The notes under the pieces are model-generated. The model saw only the letters and a program-made list of their open reading frames with translations. It had not been told where the DNA came from and made no database searches. A program made the position numbers and the translations under genes. A stretch of DNA of 64,000 nt from Tolypeutes matacus (Eukaryota; Chordata; Mammalia; Cingulata; Chlamyphoridae), in NCBI GenBank assembly GCA_026826555.1, contig JAKSZT010054396.1:13719200-13783199 (forward strand). Reading direction: 5' to 3'. Position 1 is the first letter of the stretch, and every line of letters starts with the position of its first letter. This document shows positions 47,628 through 59,544 of this stretch, in pieces.

Positions 47628-48055
47628 AAAAGGACAGAAGACTTGGGATGGATTTTGTTCTTTGGGTATTTTTTTAAATTTATAATGAAAATTTTCAAAC
47701 ATACAAAAAAAAAAGGAAAGAGTGAAGCCCATAAACTAACCAACTAAATTCAATAATTGTGAACATTTTGCCCCATTTGCTTTATCCACATGTAATTATG
47801 TATACGTGTATATATGCTTTTTCATCTGAACACTTCAAAATTGTATTCATTACCCTTGAATAAGAACATTCTTCTAATTATAATACCAATATTATATCTT
47901 AAAAAATCAACAATAATTTTCTATTCAAATTTCTGCAATTTCCCAACAATGTATTTTACAGATGTTTCATTTTTAGATCCAGGATTCAATCAAGGATCAT
48001 ACATATTCTTTGGTTGGCATTTCTCAGACTTTTTCCCCCATGACATTGACTTTTT

Positions 48056-48155
48056 TTTTTTTTTTTTTTTTTTTTATCGGGAGGTCCCGGGGATCGAACT
48101 CGGGTCCCTCCATATGGCAGACGGACGCCCAGCCATTTGAGCCACATCCGCCCCC
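48056..48155 (-). mobile_element. DAS SINE, short monomer
   Basis: Minus strand GGGGGCGGATGTGGCTCAAATGG and GAGTTCGATCCCCGGGACC. Duplication GACATTGACTTTTT-type (48042-48055 and 48156-48169). Confidence 0.94.
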
Positions 48156-48307
48156 GACATTGACTTTTTAAAGAGACCAAGTAAGGTGTCTTGAAGTAAG
48201 TTCCACATTCTATTTTGTCAGGCTGTTTCCTCCTAGAGTCATTTAACTTGTTCCTCTATCCCTGTACTTGCAGTAAACGGGAAGTTAGGTCTCAATATTT
48301 GATTAGA

Positions 48308-48497
48308 GGGAAGCGGCTGTGGCTCAATCAGTAGGGCTCCCGTTTGCCATATGGGAGGCCCCGGGTTCGGTTCCCGGGGCCTCCTGGTGAGGGCGAGCCC
48401 GCCCGCACGGCGTGGTTGGCTGACCCAGCAAGCGCAAGCAGCAGGGGGGGGATGGATGGATGAATAAATAAAATCTTTAAAAAAAAAAAAAAAAAGA
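48308..48497 (+). mobile_element. DAS SINE, long-body monomer
   Basis: Near-consensus copy with small differences (GTTTGCC, GGGCGAGCCC, GATGGATGGATG in the tail). Duplication AATATTTGATTAGA (48294-48307 and 48498-48511). Confidence 0.95.
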
Positions 48498-48513
48498 AAT
48501 ATTTGATTAGATA

Positions 48514-48707
48514 CAAGGGTTCTTAACAAGTGGTCTATGAGCTTGAATTGAAATTCAAAAAAAAACATTATTCTTGTGGGGACATGTTGGTGCGGGTGTG
48601 ATATATTTATTAAATAATACACAGTATAGTGTGGACTTAGTAAGGGGTCCGTGGTTTTCACCTGACTGGCAAAGAGATTTGTGGAACAAAAAAGGTTAAG
48701 AACCCTG
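48514..48707 (-). mobile_element. hAT-like miniature DNA element, copy 2
   Basis: About 194 bp with inverted ends CAAGGGTTCTTAAC and GTTAAGAACCCTG. The reverse complement aligns over its length with the element at 55528, sharing TTTGTTCCACA, CCCCTTACTAAGTCCACACT and TTTAATAAATATATCACAC. No transposase. The flanking 8-bp repeat is not clear. Confidence 0.8.
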
Positions 48708-48846
48708 GATCAGTCAAGCGAGATTTTTTTTTTAAGGATAGGCAGCATATACCATATCCAAATGAACATGGTTTATCAATATTTGCAACTTGTCATTAAG
48801 AACAAAAGTTAACATTCAGCATTTTGAGAAGTAAGAAATCAAAAGC

Positions 48847-49034
48847 AGGGAAGCGGCTGTGGCTCAATCAGTAGGGCTCCCGTTTATCATATGGGAGGCC
48901 CCAGGTTCGGTTCCCGGGGCCTCCTGGTGAAGGCAAGCCCGCCCGCACGGCGTGGTTAGCTGACCCAGCGAGCACAAGCAGCAAGGGGGGGATAAATGAA
49001 TAAATAAATAAAATCTTAAAAAAAAAAAAAAAAA
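48847..49034 (+). mobile_element. DAS SINE, long-body monomer
   Basis: Near-consensus copy. Duplication AAGAAATCAAAAGC (48833-48846 and 49035-49048). Confidence 0.95.
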
Positions 49035-49058
49035 AAGAAATCAAAAGCTAGCATCATG

Positions 49059-49237
49059 GGAGAGCGGATGTGGCTAAAGCAACTGGACACCTGCCTCCCA
49101 CATGGGAGGTGGTCTCAGGTTCAGTTCCAGTGCCTCCTGAGGAAGATGAGCAGACAGACAAGGGCGCCATCTTGGGGGCAAGGGGGGTGCACGGGGGGAG
49201 GGAAAGAATAAAAATTTAAAAAAAAAAAAAAAAAAAA
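49059..49237 (+). mobile_element. DAS SINE, ACAAGC/CCATCTTGG-type body
   Basis: GAGAGCGGATGTGGCTAAAGC, GGTTCAGTTCCAGTGCC, AGACAGACAAGGGCGCCATC and a poly(A) tail. Near duplication AGCTAGCATCAT / AGCTGGCATCAT. It starts 11 bp after the previous SINE's duplication. Confidence 0.9.
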
Positions 49238-49269
49238 GAGCTGGCATCATTAACACTTCCTCTTTGGAT

Positions 49270-49465
49270 AGTATTCCAGGGATCTTACAAAGTGCTTTCA
49301 CATAAATTACTGCAGATGATGCTGACGCACCCTAATTCCCTTACAGGTTTGTTATATTCTCATCCCTACTTTACTAATGAGGAAAACAGAGGCTCAGTGA
49401 AATTAAGTGACATCACAAGGTCACACAACTAAGACTTGAACCCACGTCCTTTAACAGAGCACAGA
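49270..49465 (-). mobile_element. MIR SINE fragment
   Basis: ACTTTACTAATGAGGAAAACAGAGGCTCAGTG, AAGGTCACACAACTAAGACTTGAACCC are reversed MIR. Confidence 0.75.
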
Positions 49466-49559
49466 GTTGCTTAGAAAAGGCTACAGGAGATGAACTCTAA
49501 GCTGGCTCTTGAAAGATGCCACGCATCTTATGTCCCTTATTCCACGTGCTGTGGAAGGG

Positions 49560-49659
49560 GAATGAATAAGTAAAATGTGGTATGTGCATATAATTGATTA
49601 TTCTGCAGCCAAGAGAAATAATGAACTAGATACGCATACACCATCAAGAATAGATCCCA
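49560..49659 (+). mobile_element. L1 3' fragment
   Basis: AAGTAAAATGTGGTATGTGCATATAATTGATTATTCTGCAGCC is L1 ORF2/3' wording and also matches 52060-52130. The DAS at 49660 splits it; a short part continues after 49859. Confidence 0.65.
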
Positions 49660-49844
49660 GGGGAAGCGGCTGTGGCTCAATCAGTAGGGCTCCCGTTTAC
49701 CATATGGGAGGCCCCGGGTCCGGTTCCCGGGGCCTCCTGGTGAAGGCAAGCCCGCCCGCACGGCGTGGTTAGCTGACCCAGCGAGCACAAGCAGCAAGGG
49801 GGGGATAAATGAATAAATAAATAAAATCTTTAAAAAAAAAAAAA
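49660..49844 (+). mobile_element. DAS SINE, long-body monomer
   Basis: Near-consensus copy with perfect duplication AAGAATAGATCCCA (49646-49659 and 49845-49858). Confidence 0.96.
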
Positions 49845-50779
49845 AAAGAATAGATCCCAAAAGCACACATTGTTAGATGCAAAGGAAATAACAGCACACA
49901 AACAGTCATGGTCCCTTGCCCTCACTGAAGTTAAAGGGTGGTGGCAGATAAAAACAAAAATTAAATCACGCAGGAAAATGGAGGACATTCCAGAGAAAGG
50001 AACCATTTGTGCAACAGCAGACAGAGATAAGAAGCATACTGAGGGCAAGGGGAGGGGAGAGGAGTAGGTATGGACCTTAGCAGGTGAGTTGGGAAAAAGA
50101 AGAAAACCAAGTTGGATAGATAAAGCAGGGCGAATTATTACTATACTGAAGTATCTGCTTCCTTTCATTCAAAAATGCATAAATAAGCAAAAGCAGAATT
50201 TTGAAAGCGTTTATGTTCAAATACGAGCTCCACACATCTCCTTGCCGTGGGCTAAGTTGTCTTTATGAATCTCTGCCATTTCTATATCTGCTGCAATACC
50301 AGAGACCTTCTTCCTAAGGACACAGGCTTCAGCAGGCATTACTTTCCACCTCAAGATGTTCTCAAAAGACAGTACCCATATTAGGCATTACATCAATGGC
50401 CCAATAGAAGCAGCCAACTTTATGACCACACAATCAGTGTAAAATCACTTCAAAAACTCCTAAAAACCATTATTACCAGTAAAGGTAATAAGAGATTCCA
50501 AAAGATCACATCAACCTGTCTGAACCTTTCTGTCCCCTTCCTCAAAGACCTTCGCACTCTAACAGATGTGTGATGTGGTTCCTTACAAACCTGGCAGAAC
50601 TGCTGATACTATAAACTCTGTTCTGAATGCCATAATTAAGTGTGTTTCATTACATAGAAACAGCTCAAAATCCAAAATCTGTGGATGCCACCAAGGCCAA
50701 GCAACGCACCCTCCTAAGATATTTGGGCACTTTATGGCCTTCAAAACACTCTTACATGTTATCTTGTTTAATCCTCACA

Positions 50780-51300
50780 GTACTCCAAAGTAGGGACTGT
50801 TCAATCAATCATTTAATCAACAGATATCTATTGAGTACCTACTGCATGCACACTGTTCTACATAGTGGGCAATGAACAAAGCAAAGGCCCTGTCCTCCTG
50901 AAGCTTACATTTTAGTGTGGGGGAGGATTCAGACAACAAATACTTATATAACGCAACACCAAATAATGGCAAGTGCTACAAAGAGAAATAAGGCAGAATA
51001 ATGTGGTAGAGCATGGCAGGGAGCACTATACTAGAGTGGTCACAGATGGCCTCTGAGGAGAGACATTCGAGCAGCAGTCTGAAGGAAGTAAAGAGGCAAG
51101 TCAGGTGGATATTTGGAGAAGAGCATTCCTGGCAGAATGGGGGGCAAACGCAAAGGCTCTGAGGTAGGAATGTGCCGCCGCAGAACAGCAGGGAGGACAC
51201 TGTAGCTGGAGTGGATGAGTGAAGGCGACAGGGATAGAAAATGAAGGCTCTGATAAGGCCACGGTAAGGATTTTGGAAATCTTTATCCTCGTTTTCCAGA
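50780..51300 (-). mobile_element. L2 LINE, long copy
   Basis: CAGATATCTATTGAGTACCTACTGCATGCACACTG, AAGGCCCTGTCCTCCTGAAGCTTACATTTTAGTG, GCAAGTGCTACAAAGAG, GGAGAAGAGCATTCCTGGCAGAATGG and GGTAGGAATGTGCC are reversed L2 in unbroken order. Confidence 0.85.
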
Positions 51301-51438
51301 TAAGGAAACGAAGAGTTAGGAAGTACAAAGGACTTGCCTAAGAGTAAAGAAACCGTCAACTCTTGGGAAGTACCCTGCCTCTCTACTGAGATCTAAACAG
51401 GGTTCAGGGATCTCCTCATGAAAATTAAGTGTTTTTTT

Positions 51439-51861
51439 TTGGTTTTTTTTAAGATTTATTTATTTATTCCCTCCCCCCTTGTTGTTTTGCGCTCTCAGTT
51501 GACTCTCTGTGTGTTCTTCTGTGTCTGCTTGTCTTCTCTTTAGGTGGCACTGAGAACCGATCCTGGGACCTTCCAGAGTGGAGAGAGGTGCTCAATCTTT
51601 TGCACCACATCAGCTTCCTGGGCTGCTGCATCTCTTATTGTCTCTCTCCTGTGTCTCTTTTTGTTGAGTCATCTTGCTGCACCAGCTCTCCCTGCTGGCC
51701 AGCACTTCTGCATGGGCCAGCACTCCGCATGGGCCAGCTCTCTGCTTGGGCCAGCTCACCGTGTGGGCCAGCTTGCCTTTCACCAGGAGGGCCCAGGAAT
51801 CAAACCTTGGACCTCCTATATGGTAGACGGGAGCCCAATCACTAGAGCCACATCCGCTTCC
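51439..51861 (-). mobile_element. Dimeric DAS SINE with internal VNTR
   Basis: Same subtype as at 45445, minus strand. Unit 1 head near 51861 (GGGAAGCGGATGTGGCTCTAG). A GC-rich array of about five TGGCCCATGC/AGCTGGCCCA units lies at 51690-51775, and unit 2 at about 51545-51620. T-rich (poly-A) end at left. AAGTGTTTTTT flanks both sides. Confidence 0.88.
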
Positions 51862-51899
51862 CTAAAAGTGTTTTTTAAAAAACAGAGAGATTAAGTATG

Positions 51900-52190
51900 C
51901 ACCTCATCTTGGAAGGAGGCAGGTGCCCTAAAACCCAGCAATCCCACTACAAGGATCTCTCACAAGGGTCCAAAAGAAGACGTGTATAACGATGATGGTA
52001 ACAGCACTGTTTAAGGTGGCAAGGGGCTGGAAACAATGATGACATCTAAATCTAGGGGAATGAAAAAGTAAAATGTGGCACATATAACTGATTACTCTGC
52101 AGCCAAGAGTAATGAACTAGATACACGTATAGCATCATGTATAGATCTGAAAAACATGGTGTTCAGTAAAAAAAGAAATTGACATATGAT
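51900..52190 (+). mobile_element. Old L1 3' fragment
   Basis: AAACCCAGCAATCCCACTAC, GGCTGGAAACAATGATGACATC, AAGTAAAATGTGGCACATATAACTGATTACTCTGCAGCC follow the end of L1 ORF2. Confidence 0.65.
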
Positions 52191-52194
52191 TTTG

Positions 52195-52560
52195 TGGTGG
52201 TCATTGCTCCTGTTCATATATTCCTGGTTCTCTTCCTTCCAAGAAAATGGTAGGACTGTACTTTCCTGCCCATTCTGATGGTCATGACCACATGATTTGC
52301 TCTGGCCAAAGAAATGTGAGCAAAAGTGACAAGTGTCACTTCTAGGCAGAAACTTTTAAGAGCAAGAATGTGGATCACGTGATTCCTTTCTCATGTAAGC
52401 ATTTTCAGAGATGTCTCCGTCGCCCTGGGTTCTCAAATGACTCCAATCTGCAGAGCCCACTGCTGACCTGTGATTAGGTTAAACTACTGAGTTTTTGTAC
52501 TTGCTTGTTACCTCAACATAACCTAGTCTATCCTAACTAACGCAGATTTATAGCATAATA
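52195..52560 (+). mobile_element. Unnamed ancient mammalian repeat
   Basis: CTGGCCAAAGAAATGTGAGCAAAAGTGACAAGTGTCACTTC, AACTTTTAAGAGCAAG and CATAACCTAGTCTATCCTAACTAACGCA resemble a familiar mammal-wide repeat. I cannot assign the class. Confidence 0.5.
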
Positions 52561-52786
52561 CCATTTAGTATCCTAACACAGAAACACACAACACTATTTC
52601 CCAAGAATACACATTTAATCGGCAGAATTATAAGGCCTTATATTAAATATCCTAGAGTGGGTGAATGAGTACCTGTGAAAGGAAATGGTGGTGGCATAGG
52701 GAGTAAAGGAGGAAAGAAAAGAAAAAATGAGAAGGTATAAAAAGACATTGTGCAAATATTAGAAATTTCATTATTTGCTACATACT

Positions 52787-53435
52787 TGTATTAGCCAAAA
52801 GGGGTGCTGATGCAAAGTACCAGAAATCTGTTGGCTTTTATAAAGGGTATTTATTTGGGGTAAAAGCTTACAGTTACAAGGCTCTAAAGAGTCCAACTCA
52901 AGGTTTCTTCCTTACCAAACTCTATTGCCATGTATTGAAGCAAGATGGCAGGCAACGTCTGTGAGGGTTCAGCCTTCTTCTTCCTTCTCAAGCTCTGTGG
53001 GTCCTGCTTTTTCCGATCTCAGCTGTAGGTTGGCAAAAGGCTCATCTCTCTTCCCGGGGCTCCTTTCTATCTGGACTCAGCTGCTCTGTTCTCTTCACAA
53101 GGTCAGATGAAAACTATCAGATGAATGGTTCATCTCTCTTCCCAGGGCCTCTGCCGTATCTATGGAGTTGTCTCTCTTCCTCTGTGTTCTTCTCTGTGTA
53201 TCTACTTCTGTATTCTTGATTGAATGTCTGTTTATGTAGCCCACCAAGGGGGCGGGGACTCAACCCTGCACACCCTAATGACGTGGTCTAATCAAAGCCC
53301 TAATCTTGATTTAACCAAGCAAATGTAAAGCCTTTGGATTTAACACAAAGGGTATGATGCCCAGAGAAACAGACCAGTTTACAAACATAATCAATATCTC
53401 TTTTTGGAATTCATAAATAATATCAAACTGCTACA
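52787..53435 (-). mobile_element. Solo LTR, MaLR/ERVL-like
   Basis: A 649-bp TG...CA element (plus strand TGTATTAGCC to CTGCTACA) with a 5-bp near-perfect duplication ATACT / GTACT (52782-52786 and 53436-53440). Read on the minus strand it starts TGTAGCAGTTTGATATTATT and ends with CCAAATAAATACCCTTTATAAAAGCC and TGGTACTTTGCATCAG, shared with the LTR at 9617. No internal region or open frame. Confidence 0.88.
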
Positions 53436-53559
53436 GTACTATTCCAGGCACTACTTATAGAGTGAATTGAAAAAAATGCAGCCCTATGCTTACAGTTTAT
53501 GGTGTACACCCTAGTAAATAATTATAGACCGTGATCAGCATCATTAAAAAAATCAGGTG

Positions 53560-53649
53560 CAGGGAGCGGATGTAGCTCAAGTGGTTGAGTGCCTGCTTCC
53601 CATGTACAAGGTCCCAGGTTCCATCCCTGGTATCTCCAAAAAAACAAAA
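53560..53649 (+). mobile_element. DAS SINE, short monomer
   Basis: GGGAGCGGATGTAGCTCAAGTGG, CATGTACAAGGTCCCAGGTTCCATCCC and an A-rich tail. Duplication AAAAAAATCAGGTG (53546-53559 and 53650-53663). Confidence 0.93.
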
Positions 53650-53699
53650 AAAAAAATCAGGTGACATAAGTAAAAGGGACCTACTTTAGGTAGTCTGTG

Positions 53700-54030
53700 A
53701 GCATCTCTGAGGAATCACGTTTAAGCAGAGGTAAAGATTGCTTCTTCACTAGCTAGGGAAGAGGAAGGAATGATTCATTCCAGGCAAAGGGAACAGTATA
53801 TAAAAAGGCCAGGAGGGAGTAGAGACGGATCACATGGAGAAGTGAAAGAAGACCAGTGTGGTGGAAGGAGAGAGGCAGGAAATGTGGTTAGAGGTGGGGG
53901 TGGGAGGACCACAGCAGGCAGATCACTCAGGGTCTCATAGCCCACCATAAGGAGTTTGCATTTTAGTCTACCTGCAAAGGAACCACTAAAACATTTTAAG
54001 CAGGGAATATGATCTTATTTCCAGTTTATT
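53700..54030 (-). mobile_element. L2 LINE fragment
   Basis: CCAGGCAAAGGGAACAGTATATAAAAAGGCC, GGTCTCATAGCCCACCATAAGGAGTTTGCATTTTAG and AAGCAGGGAATATGATC are reversed L2. Confidence 0.75.
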
Positions 54031-54711
54031 TCATTCTATACTTAGGACTCCCAGCAATATACTCATATGTTTTTGCAAAACCTGCAGATGAAAAATATTT
54101 TTACGTTTTTCTTTAAGAACTCCCAAAACTTGCATAAACTTTAGGTCCTATATAACTCAGCCCTGTCCCTGAGTGGGGTAAATGCTAAGTTAAAGGTAAA
54201 TGCCCAGGTGCCAGAGAACCACAGGGGGTAAGCAATCTTGCTAATTTGGTACCAAGAGCTCTTTACTGACAATGGCTTTTTTTTCCTTCTTCAGTTAATT
54301 TTATATGATAATGTTCAAAATTGTGCTCTAGTCAAATCAGAGAAATCATTAAAACAAAAAAGCTCTTTCTATCTTTAGCAGCCCAAGATAGGGGAAGCTT
54401 TGCTTGAGAAACACCCTTGAAGGTGAAAGATGAAGATGTAGGGACAGCTTTTTCTCCATTAGAGCCAAGAAATTGAAGGGGAACAGTTCCTATCTGTCTC
54501 AGGCAGCCTACACAAAGATGCTTCCTATTGTAACAAAGCAATGAGTCATAGAGGTAGATGCAGATGGCATAGAAAACTAAGCTAGGGAGAGACTCATTTG
54601 TCCAGGAGCAAAAGCACCTTAACACAGGCAGGCAGGCAGGCATCACCATCAATAGAAATTACCTTTCAATTTTCTTCAGCCTTCTCAGCATGTACCCAGT
54701 AACAAAGGCAC

Positions 54712-54935
54712 CAGCAGCTAACATTTACTGAGGATTTACTATGTATCAACTGCTTTACACGACTTTAATCTTCACAACCACCCTAAGTAGGTTCTTTAAT
54801 TACCCCCATTTTGCAGATGAAAAAACTAAACCCAAGCCTCAGAGAGGCTAAGAGACTTGTCCCAGGTCACAAAATCACAAGCAGCAGAGCCAAGCTTCAA
54901 ATCCAGGTTAACTCAGAGTCCAGCCTCTTAATAAC
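54712..54935 (-). mobile_element. MIR SINE, nearly full length
   Basis: GCTAACATTTACTGAGGATTTACTATGTATCAACTGC, CCCATTTTGCAGATGAAAAAAC, GTCCCAGGTCAC and CAAATCCAGGTTAACTCAGAG are reversed MIR. Confidence 0.85.
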
Positions 54936-55527
54936 TGTTTTCAGCCTCCCAGTCCAACCCAAATTTTTCTGCTGCCAACTCCAGGGTAGTTTCTTCTTAT
55001 CCTCCCAGTACTGTTTTCTGTTTATAAAATTCCTCCCCTGTGCAAAAATATAGCTGTGGTGTCATAATTATCAGAACAGTTACTTCTACTTAGTACCCAC
55101 CTCCAAATCAAATAGAATGATGAGCAGGCCACACATTCAGCCAGAATCCACTGTGGTCAAAATCTGTCCTGATAACAGTGAGGGTTACTGAGGAACCCTC
55201 TGCCCTTAAGAGACTTTTGGTTTTTAAGAGATCAAAATTCTGTACAATAAAACTGAATGAATGTTTACAAAGCAATCCACTGACCTGTACAAGTCAGTAT
55301 CATATAAAACAGACACTACAGGGTTGAGGGGGCCTATCAAGGGGTCTGTTGGGAGCAGGTCTGAGGAATCTGGGTGAATTCGCACCACAGGTCCACCACC
55401 AGCCTTGTCGTCATCACAAGGATGGGCAGAGTCGCCAAGCCAGCAGGTCCCCAGGCTATTAAAATCTAGGGAGAGGAAAGACAGCTACATAAATCACCAA
55501 AGGGAGAAGGTTCAGGTCTCTCTACTC

Positions 55528-55726
55528 CAGGGGTTCTTAACCATTTTTGTTCCACAGACCCCTTACTAAGTCCACACTATACTGTGTATTATTTAATAAA
55601 TATATCACACTCGTACCAACACATCCCCAGAAGAATAATGCTTTTTTAAATTTTCAATTCAAGCTCACGGACCCTCTGAAATCTTTCCACGGACACCTCC
55701 CGTGGACTCCTGGTTAAGAACCCCTG
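55528..55726 (+). mobile_element. hAT-like miniature DNA element, copy 1
   Basis: A 199-bp element with 16-bp perfect inverted ends (CAGGGGTTCTTAACCA and TGGTTAAGAACCCCTG) and an 8-bp near duplication CTCTACTC / CCCTACTC. No coding capacity. End sequence, size and 8-bp duplication fit a non-autonomous hAT (Charlie-like) element. Confidence 0.88.
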
Positions 55727-56082
55727 CCCTACTCTATTCATTTTATCAGCTAGCTTCCTAAAGACTCCAGAGTGCAGGTAAAAGATAAGAACCTGATTTT
55801 CTCTGTTATTTTCTCTACCTAGCAGGTTCTCACTCTTTCACAAAATCTTGTCTCTTACCTAGGGCCCAGAAGAGTTGTGGGAGCTCAGAAGCCCCCATGA
55901 AACAGCCTCACCGTTATTTTATGGGGGGAAAAAAAAAGTACTGGTTTGTGAGCAACACTGGAAGCCCTAGAGCTGGAACACCTTGTGAGTGGTTTCCATA
56001 GCCATGGTGCTCATGTCAGGAGTTTAGGGTTTCTGGGCAAATAAGGAAAGCCCAGAGAGTCATTGATGAGGAGATGATTTGT

Positions 56083-56109
56083 TGAATGAGTGAATGAATG
56101 AATGAATAG
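56083..56109. repeat. (GAAT)n short tandem repeat
   Basis: TGAATGAGTGAATGAATGAATGAATA, adjoining TTTGTTGAATG, as often left by an L2 terminus. Confidence 0.85.
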
Positions 56110-56767
56110 TCAGATGGAGAAGAGGAAAGCCGCTGCCCTTCCGGGCAAAACAGTTCCCAGGAAAACGCGCAAGGACCAGAAGTCGCAAAAGTCAGCAAGG
56201 GAAACGGCGGCGGAGAGGTCTGTGCACACACGCCGGCTCTGGCCAGGCAGCCCGCGCTTAGCCAAGTTCTCCCCGCCTACAGGTGCCAGGCATCAAGGTG
56301 GGGCTGCTGCTCGCCGGTCCCGACCCCACACTTCATACCCTAAGCCAGTCTCGGAGGCGCAGATGCGATCTGAATCCTTTCCTAGGCATTCACCCCCTTT
56401 TCCCCCGTTTCACGCCAGAATCCCAGAGAATCACATTTGGAAAACAGCCGGGGGGTGGGGGGCGGAGTGAACGAGCTTTAATTTTCTTGGGGGAAGGGGA
56501 GTGGTAAGTAGCCAGGAACGACAAAAAGGGTCGGGAAGAGGTGGGGGCGGTCGAGGCTCCCCGGTTCCATTGCCTGGTCTGAGTCAGGAGGACAATCAGT
56601 GCTTAGTCACCGATATCTCGGCGGTCGGGAGTTCCTCGCCCCCCGCCAGCCCGAGACGTACGTGACCAGCCCGACAGGAGCCCCGCGCGCCGCGCACCCT
56701 CGACTGGCGCTCCTGCTCCTGGAAGGGGGAGCCCCGGCCCCCGAGCTCGCCGCCCACCCCGTACTCA

Positions 56768-57430
<663 letters not shown>

Positions 57431-57744
57431 GGCTGGGCGTTCAGCCCCGGAGGCGGGGTCCAGCGCGGGCTCCACGGCGCCCCCTGCTGCCGGGAGGCAA
57501 GCAGGTGGCCTTACAGGGAAAGAGGGTCGTGCGTCCTGGCTCCTGCAGCTAGCCGGGCCAGAGCTGAGCGGGATGGTGCTGCGCGGCCTCCTGTGCGGTG
57601 GCTGGAGCTCCTGGAGCCGAGTAACGTTGATGGAGATGGAATAACACAATAAAACAAAAACAAAATAAATAAGAGAAGGGACCCTTTCTCATGTGCAGAG
57701 GAGAGGCAGAATGGAGAAATAGAAAACTTGTGAGACTTCTAGCA

Positions 57745-57965
57745 AACTGGCAAATATATATACTTTTATGGTAATATCCACTACTGATGAGAGTGCAGGG
57801 AGATGAGTACTCAGTGCTATGACTGTAAAATGGCACAACCTTTTTAGAGAGCAGATTGGAAATATTTTTTTTAAGTCTTAAAAGTCTCTTTTCATCCAGT
57901 AATTTCCGTTGTATGAAACTTAAAGGAATAACATGTGAATAAAGAGCTTAATAAACATTTTAAAA
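57745..57965 (+). mobile_element. Old L1 3' fragment
   Basis: CTACTGATGAGAGTGCAGGGAGA, TGTAAAATGGCACAACCTTTTTAGAGAG and AATAAAGAGCTTAATAAAC are L1M-like. Diverged. Confidence 0.5.
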
Positions 57966-58524
57966 GGCACAATACCTACTCAAAAACGTACATTTACTTT
58001 TCCCTCTCCCCTTCCTAAAGTATTCAGTCCTAAAGAAGGTAAGTGGGCAGAACTAAGTAAGCATCTGTGCCTTAATGGTCCAGAGTGGCGTGCCAGCGCC
58101 CCTGCAGGTGAGGAGGCTGTAGCGAGAGGGCGAGGAGGTATCTCATCTGAAGGTACGGAGCAGACCACAGGATCTTCCAGCCCTAGAGCCCAAGCAGGGA
58201 GAGCAGGGCCTCCCAGGGGAAGGGGTAATTGCAACTTAGATGAGAGATTGGTTGTATACAGTATGGTTGATCAAATAAGCAAATATGTTAGGGATGATGG
58301 AGCCAAGTTTCTCACTGTGGGAGAATGAAGTTGCAATTACCGAGAGGGAGAAAATGAAAGGGAACCTTGTGGTGTATTGGAATTGGAGGTATCAATATGA
58401 AATAATGGTTTTCAATATATATGAAATATGTAAATGTGTGTACATGGTGTGTGGATATGGGTCTGTCTTTATGCAAAATTTTGATATTTTATTCTTTATG
58501 AATGTATAGCATTAATTTTTATTT

Positions 58525-59310
58525 TTTAAAAAATCCAGGTAACTGGGGGGAGGTTTGGGAGAGGGACCAGGTGAACAGTGGGGATTTGCAGGTATGTGGT
58601 TGAAAGTACAAAGTTGGGAATGGCAATATGACAGGGAAGGGTTGCTGGTTTGGGGTGTTGGATGGGGGGGGCGGCATTCAGGGCAGGGCGCACCTGGGGC
58701 AGGCTTCTAGGGAGTGTGTGAGTGATCATTTTGTCGTGGTGCCTTCTGTCAGTGGGTGGAGACCCACATAATGAGCGGTAGGGGGTTGGACTCCCATCCT
58801 GGGGAGAACCGATTTGTTCACAAACAGAGAGATGGGAGTCTCTCAAAAGCATGGACAGTTCCTAGTGGGGGAGGACAGACCAGTGTTTCAAGACTTCAGT
58901 GTTGTTGCAAGTAACTATGAATCTTGTCATCCAAGGAATGAAGCCAGGGGGTCTCCATGAGTCCCAGGGAAAGGGGGAGGGAGGAGTAGAATAGATCGAA
59001 CAGGGAGTATTTAGTGGGCAGTGGAAGTATTCTGCATGATCTTGCAATGATGGACACAGGCCATGTTAAATAATAACAAAATTTATAAAAGTGTACAGTC
59101 TAAAGTGAAAACCATAATGTAAACCATTAACCATATTTAGTAGCTATGTTTCACTATTTGTATATCAGTTATAACAAAGGTATCATCCACATATAAAAAG
59201 ATATTAATAGGGAAGGGGGAAAAGGGGAGGAAGTTGGGTATATGAGAGTCTCCTGTATTCTATATGTGACTTTACTGTGATCTAAAACTTCTTTGAAAAC
59301 AAAATGAAAA
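58525..59310 (+). mobile_element. Diverged relative of the 1.87-kb family
   Basis: It shares GTGGGTGGAGACCCACATAATGAG, GACTCCCATCCTGG, GCAATGATGGACACAGGCCATG and the 3' end with the copy at 59545, but its 5' part (GGAGGTTTGGGAGAGGG...) differs. It ends in an A-rich stretch. No target duplication found. Confidence 0.6.
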
Positions 59311-59544
59311 ATAGTTAGACACTAGGGAATAAATAGAAGAAAATGCCACTGTACATACATAACACCAGATATTACAGTGATGAAAGGCAAAATATAAAAA
59401 AAAATTTCATTATTTTTAATATCCCAATCTTTTAATTTCATTTTATTTTTAGTTTTTAAAATGTTTATGTATTTTATTTCTTATATTTAAACCTATCATT
59501 ATTATCTCATTTTCCTATTAATTGTATTTGGCTATTTTATTGGC

